Notes under the pieces: model-generated
Database searches by the model: none
Seen by the model: only the letters and a program-made list of their open reading frames with translations
Told to the model about the DNA's origin: nothing
Source: Flavobacteriia bacterium
GTDB lineage: Bacteria; Bacteroidota; Bacteroidia; Flavobacteriales_D; Crocinitomicaceae
NCBI GenBank assembly: GCA_009925805.1
Contig: RFQF01000056.1
Location: 1-11,134, forward strand
Reading direction: 5' to 3'
Length of the DNA stretch: 11,134 nt
Translations under genes and position numbers: made by a program
Shown: positions 8,212-11,134 of the stretch, piece by piece
How the letters are laid out: every line of letters begins with the position of its first letter
Position numbering within the stretch: the first letter of the stretch is position 1

Positions 8212-8232
8212 TTCAAAATTTGGCAATTTGAA
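8212..8232. promoter_or_regulatory. Inverted repeat over the gdhA -33 box
   Basis: TTCAAA (8212-8217) and TTTGAA (8227-8232) are perfect inverted arms separated by 9 nt. They flank the -33 TTTG at 8219-8222. A third TTCAAA lies at 8249-8254, around the expected transcription start. This could be a repressor or activator site, but the region is AT-rich and the arms are short, so chance is possible. Confidence 0.25.
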
Positions 8233-8248
8233 AATCTTGTTACCTTTG
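8219..8248 (+). promoter_or_regulatory. gdhA promoter (Bacteroidota type)
   Basis: TTTG at 8219-8222, an 18-nt spacer, and TACCTTTG at 8241-8248 fit the Bacteroidota sigma consensus (TTTG, 17-23 nt, TAnnTTTG). Transcription would start near 8254. This excludes the frame's earliest ATG at 8228 and supports translation from 8273. Confidence 0.72.
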
Positions 8249-8272
8249 TTCAAATTTAAAATACCCTTTTTT

Positions 8273-9610
8273 ATGTCAACCATGTTTCAAAATGAAATTG
8301 ACGCTTTTATGGATAATGTAAAAGCGAAAAACGGCCATGAACCCGAGTTTTTACAGGCAGTTCATGAAGTCGCAGAAGCCATTATTCCCTTTACTGAGCA
8401 GCATCCAAAGTATAAAAATGCCAAAATTTTGGAGCGCATTATTGAGCCGGAAAGAACCATTATTTTTAGAGTTCCCTGGTTGGATGACCAAGGAAATGTG
8501 CAAGTTAACCGCGGCTATCGCGTGGAATTTAACTCCGCCATCGGACCTTACAAAGGAGGGTTACGTTTTCATCCATCGGTGAATTTGTCTATTCTTAAGT
8601 TTTTAGGATTCGAGCAAATTTTCAAAAACTCGCTAACAACCCTTCCGATGGGTGGGGGTAAAGGCGGTTCAGATTTCGATCCAAAAGGAAAATCGGATAA
8701 CGAAGTAATGAAGTTTTGTCAATCGTTTATGACCGAGCTTTCACGTCATATTGGAGCTGACACCGATGTTCCTGCCGGAGATATTGGCGTGGGGGGTCGA
8801 GAAATCGGTTATATGTTTGGGCAATACAAAAGAATACGCAACGAATTTACAGGCGTCCTTACTGGAAAAGCACGCAATTGGGGAGGTTCTTTGATCCGAC
8901 CTGAAGCCACCGGTTATGGAACGGTTTATTTTGCCAAAGAAATGCTCGCTACGAAAGGAGATACTTTTCAAGGAAAAACCGTAGTAGTTTCCGGTTCAGG
9001 AAATGTTGCTCAATATGCTTGTGAAAAAGCAACTGAATTGGGTGCTAAAGTAGTGACATTGTCAGATTCTTCTGGTTAGATTGATGCGGCAAAGTTGGCC
9101 TTTGTTATGGACCTGAAAAATGTAAAACGTGGACGCATCGTCGAATACGTAAATGCTTATCCAAAGGCGCAATTTGTGGCCGGAAAACGCCCTTGGGAAG
9201 TTAAAGCAGATATTGCACTTCCATGCGCTACACAAAATGAATTAAACGGCGAAGAAGCAGCAATGCTTATTGCACACGGCGTTCGATGCGTAGCCGAAGG
9301 TGCAAATATGCCTTCTACACCCGAAGCCATCATGGCATTTCAAGCGGCTAAAGTCTTGTTTGCTCCTGGAAAAGCCTCCAACGCAGGTGGTGTAGCTACC
9401 TCAGGTTTGGAAATGTCACAAAATTCGTTGCGGCTTTCTTGGTCCGCAGAAGAAGTGGACAACCGCTTACATGGAATAATGGTGTCCATTCATGAGGCAT
9501 GTGTTAAATACGGTACCCAAGAAGATGGACATGTGGACTATGTAAAAGGAGCGAATATTGCGGGTTTTGTTAAAGTCGCGGACGCCATGATCGACCAAGG
9601 TTTGGTGTAA
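8273..9610 (+). pseudogene. gdhA: NADP-type glutamate dehydrogenase, interrupted by in-frame TAG
   Basis: The frame reads as hexameric glutamate dehydrogenase, which interconverts 2-oxoglutarate plus ammonium and glutamate in the cytoplasm. I chose ATG 8273 because the promoter excludes ATG 8228; ATG 8282 is also possible. The substrate region includes GPYKGGLRFHPS and LPMGGGKGGSDFD, with the likely catalytic Lys130 (K128 in E. coli GdhA as I recall it). The nucleotide-binding fingerprint SGSGNVA is at 240-246. Codon 269 is TAG (9077-9079). After it the same frame continues with clear homology (PCATQNEL, AEGANMP, GGVATSGLEM, NIAGFVKVADAM) to TAA 9608-9610. Compared with E. coli GdhA, the segment between SDSSG and the following KL is about six residues short. 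An 18-nt in-frame deletion that created TAG fits this. The 268-residue product would lack most of the nucleotide-binding domain. Otherwise the length is normal. Confidence 0.9.
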
Positions 9611-9630
9611 CTTCAAATTCAAAAGCCATT

Positions 9631-9654
9631 AAACCCACTTCGGTGGGTTTTTTT
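9631..9654 (+). terminator. Rho-independent terminator after gdhA
   Basis: An 8-bp perfect stem, AAACCCAC (9631-9638) with GTGGGTTT (9643-9650), closes on a stable TTCG tetraloop and is followed directly by TTTT, giving a run of seven T. It begins 20 nt after the gdhA stop and separates gdhA from the E1 gene. Confidence 0.92.
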
Positions 9655-9668
9655 ATTTCTTAATTTTA
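9639..9668 (+). promoter_or_regulatory. Possible weak promoter for the E1 gene
   Basis: TTCG (9639-9642), an 18-nt spacer and TAATTTTA (9661-9668) resemble the -33/-7 consensus with one mismatch in each box. The spacing equals that of the gdhA promoter. It would start transcription at about the GTG codon. The -33 element would coincide with the terminator loop. This is tentative. Confidence 0.25.
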
Positions 9669-9672
9669 CCCC

Positions 9673-11134
9673 GTGAAAAATCAACTTGTTCCCGTTTCCC
9701 TCACCTATAATCGCCAAGGATTTAGCGATGAAGAATTGGTGCGTATTTATAAAGCACTCCTCTTGCCCAGGCTTATTGAGGAAAAGATGCTCATTTTGCT
9801 TAGGCAAGGGAAAATTACCAAGTGGTTTTCAGGTTGGGGCCAAGAAGGGATTTCCGTAGGTTGTGCCTATGCCTTGGAATCCGATGAGTACATTTTGCCT
9901 ATGCACCGCAACCTTGGGGTATTTACCACAAGAGAAATTCCTTTACCGCGACTTTTTGCGCAATTTCAGGGGAAAATGTCCGGTTTTACCAAAGGGCGTG
10001 ACCGTTCTTTCCACTTTGGATCCCAAGAACATCACTTGGTAGGTATGATCTCGCACTTGGGGCCTCAACTCGGAATAGCGGATGGCATTGCCTTAGCTCA
10101 AAAATTAGCCAAAAAAGAAAAGGCCACCCTCGTTTTTTCAGGAGATGGTGGGGCTTCCGAAGGAGATTTTCATGAAGCGTTGAATGTGGCTGCCGTTTGG
10201 GATCTTCCCGTCATTTTTTGCATTGAAAACAATGCGTGGGGACTTTCCACACCCTCGAAAGAACAGTATCGATGTCAACAGTTTATCGACAAAGGAATAG
10301 GATACGGAATGAAAGCTGTACAGGTAGATGGGAATAATATTTTGGAGGTTATTTCGACCATTCGATCCATCGCGGCCGAAATACGTGTGGAACCTAAACC
10401 CTATTTGGTGGAATTAATGTCCTTTAGAATGCGAGGCCATGAAGAGGCATCCGGAACCAAATATTATCCTGAAGGAATTCAAGAGGTGTGGGCGGAAAAA
10501 GATCCTGTGACCAATTATGAACGGTTTATATTAAATCAAGGAATTTTAAGCGAATCGGAAGTTTTAGCGATTCATGATCTTTTTAAACATACGATTCAGT
10601 CTTCGTTCGATGAGGCCCATGCTGAACCTTTGATTACCCCAGACCTCCAACAGGAATTATCGGATTTATACGCACCAAGTCCTGCGCTTTCAGCTGTCCC
10701 TGAGGGATCAACGAATGAGCTCCGATTTATCGATGCCATTCAGCAGGCGTTAGAACAAAGCATGGATCGCCACCCGAATTTAGTGCTTATGGGTCAGGAC
10801 ATTGCAGAATACGGCGGTGCATTCAAAGTGACCGAAAGCTTCGTGGAAAAATTCGGGAAAGACCGTGTGCGAAATACGCCCTTGTGCGAGTCCGCCATCG
10901 TAGGGGCAGGGCTAGGACTCTCCATCGCTGGAATGAAAGCCATGATGGAAATGCAATTTGCAGATTTTGTAACCTGTGGATTCAATCAAATCGTCAACAA
11001 TTTGGCGAAAATTCACTGGCGTTGGGGGCAAAATGCCGATGTGGTGGTGCGCATGCCCACCGGAGCAGGAACCGCCGCGGGTCCTTTTCACTCACAAAGC
11101 AATGAAGCTTGGTTTACCCATACACCTGGCCTCA
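9673..11134 (+). CDS. Fused alpha/beta 2-oxoacid dehydrogenase E1 (partial, runs off the edge)
   Basis: This is the thiamine-diphosphate E1 enzyme of a 2-oxoacid dehydrogenase complex, which decarboxylates the oxoacid and acylates the E2 lipoyl group. Alpha and beta parts are joined in one chain, as in Bacteroidota proteins usually annotated as branched-chain (2-oxoisovalerate) type. Alpha part: MHRNLGVFTTRE, FTKGRDRSFHFG, the ThDP motif from GDG (157-159) to NN (186-187), and RMRGHEEASGTKYYPEG. The beta part begins near residue 349 (NELRFIDAIQQALEQ) and continues with VLMGQDIAEYGG, the NTPLCESAI segment holding the conserved glutamate, and VVVRMPTGAG. 487 residues are visible and the rest lies beyond the right edge. 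The start is GTG 9673; an in-frame TAA at 9661-9663 excludes earlier starts. The start codon lies only 22 nt after the terminator stem, so the leader must be very short or absent. Pyruvate-type specificity cannot be excluded. Confidence 0.9.
   Translation, partial: MKNQLVPVSLTYNRQGFSDEELVRIYKALLLPRLIEEKMLILLRQGKITKWFSGWGQEGISVGCAYALESDEYILPMHRNLGVFTTREIPLPRLFAQFQGKMSGFTKGRDRSFHFGSQEHHLVGMISHLGPQLGIADGIALAQKLAKKEKATLVFSGDGGASEGDFHEALNVAAVWDLPVIFCIENNAWGLSTPSKEQYRCQQFIDKGIGYGMKAVQVDGNNILEVISTIRSIAAEIRVEPKPYLVELMSFRMRGHEEASGTKYYPEGIQEVWAEKDPVTNYERFILNQGILSESEVLAIHDLFKHTIQSSFDEAHAEPLITPDLQQELSDLYAPSPALSAVPEGSTNELRFIDAIQQALEQSMDRHPNLVLMGQDIAEYGGAFKVTESFVEKFGKDRVRNTPLCESAIVGAGLGLSIAGMKAMMEMQFADFVTCGFNQIVNNLAKIHWRWGQNADVVVRMPTGAGTAAGPFHSQSNEAWFTHTPGL

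Noticed and set aside
9077..9079. TAG read as a sense codon (recoding or pyrrolysine)
   Set aside because: TAG closes other genes here in the normal place (TlpA at 428, phosphorylase at 434-432, the 1161-residue protein at 4614-4612), so it is an ordinary stop in this organism. The missing six residues also need a separate explanation.

Overview
The window looks like chromosomal DNA from a Bacteroidota member, most likely Flavobacteriia-like. The evidence is two very large secreted proteins with gliding-motility-type C-terminal domains (type IX secretion cargo), SprB-type and PKD/Ig-like repeats, a DUF4197 protein, a fused alpha/beta 2-oxoacid dehydrogenase E1, and promoters matching the Bacteroidota -7 consensus TAnnTTTG. 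I saw no tRNA, rRNA, CRISPR array, insertion sequence or phage gene.

Layout. At 1-430 (+) a short piece of murA runs into the C-terminal part of a TlpA-like thioredoxin. At 432-4521 (-), read from right to left, lie a SprB-repeat/PKD secreted protein that has lost the end of its sorting domain, a DUF4197 protein that has lost its N-terminus, and an intact nucleoside phosphorylase. At 4612-8097 (-) is an intact 1161-residue PKD/Ig-like secreted protein with a complete sorting domain. A divergent promoter region (8098-8272) separates it from NADP-type glutamate dehydrogenase (8273-9610, +), which carries an in-frame TAG. A strong terminator follows, and then a fused 2-oxoacid dehydrogenase E1 that runs off the right edge.

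The main surprise is damage rather than a new system. Three places look like deletion scars: murA/TlpA at about 92-100, the sorting domain/DUF4197 at about 1908-1915, and glutamate dehydrogenase at about 9077, where about six codons are missing and a TAG has appeared. murA is normally essential, so three such events within 11 kb make assembly or consensus error at least as likely as real gene decay. Raw reads or a related genome would settle this.

The most interesting intact structure is in the 1161-residue protein. Six Ig-like repeats of about 70 residues are organised as two copies of a three-repeat block, with an exact period of 630 nt (210 residues).

The two secreted proteins probably act at the cell surface or outside the cell in adhesion or gliding. 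Glutamate dehydrogenase and the E1 enzyme belong to amino-acid and branched-chain carbon metabolism. The phosphorylase belongs to nucleoside salvage. There is no strong sign that the window as a whole forms one pathway.
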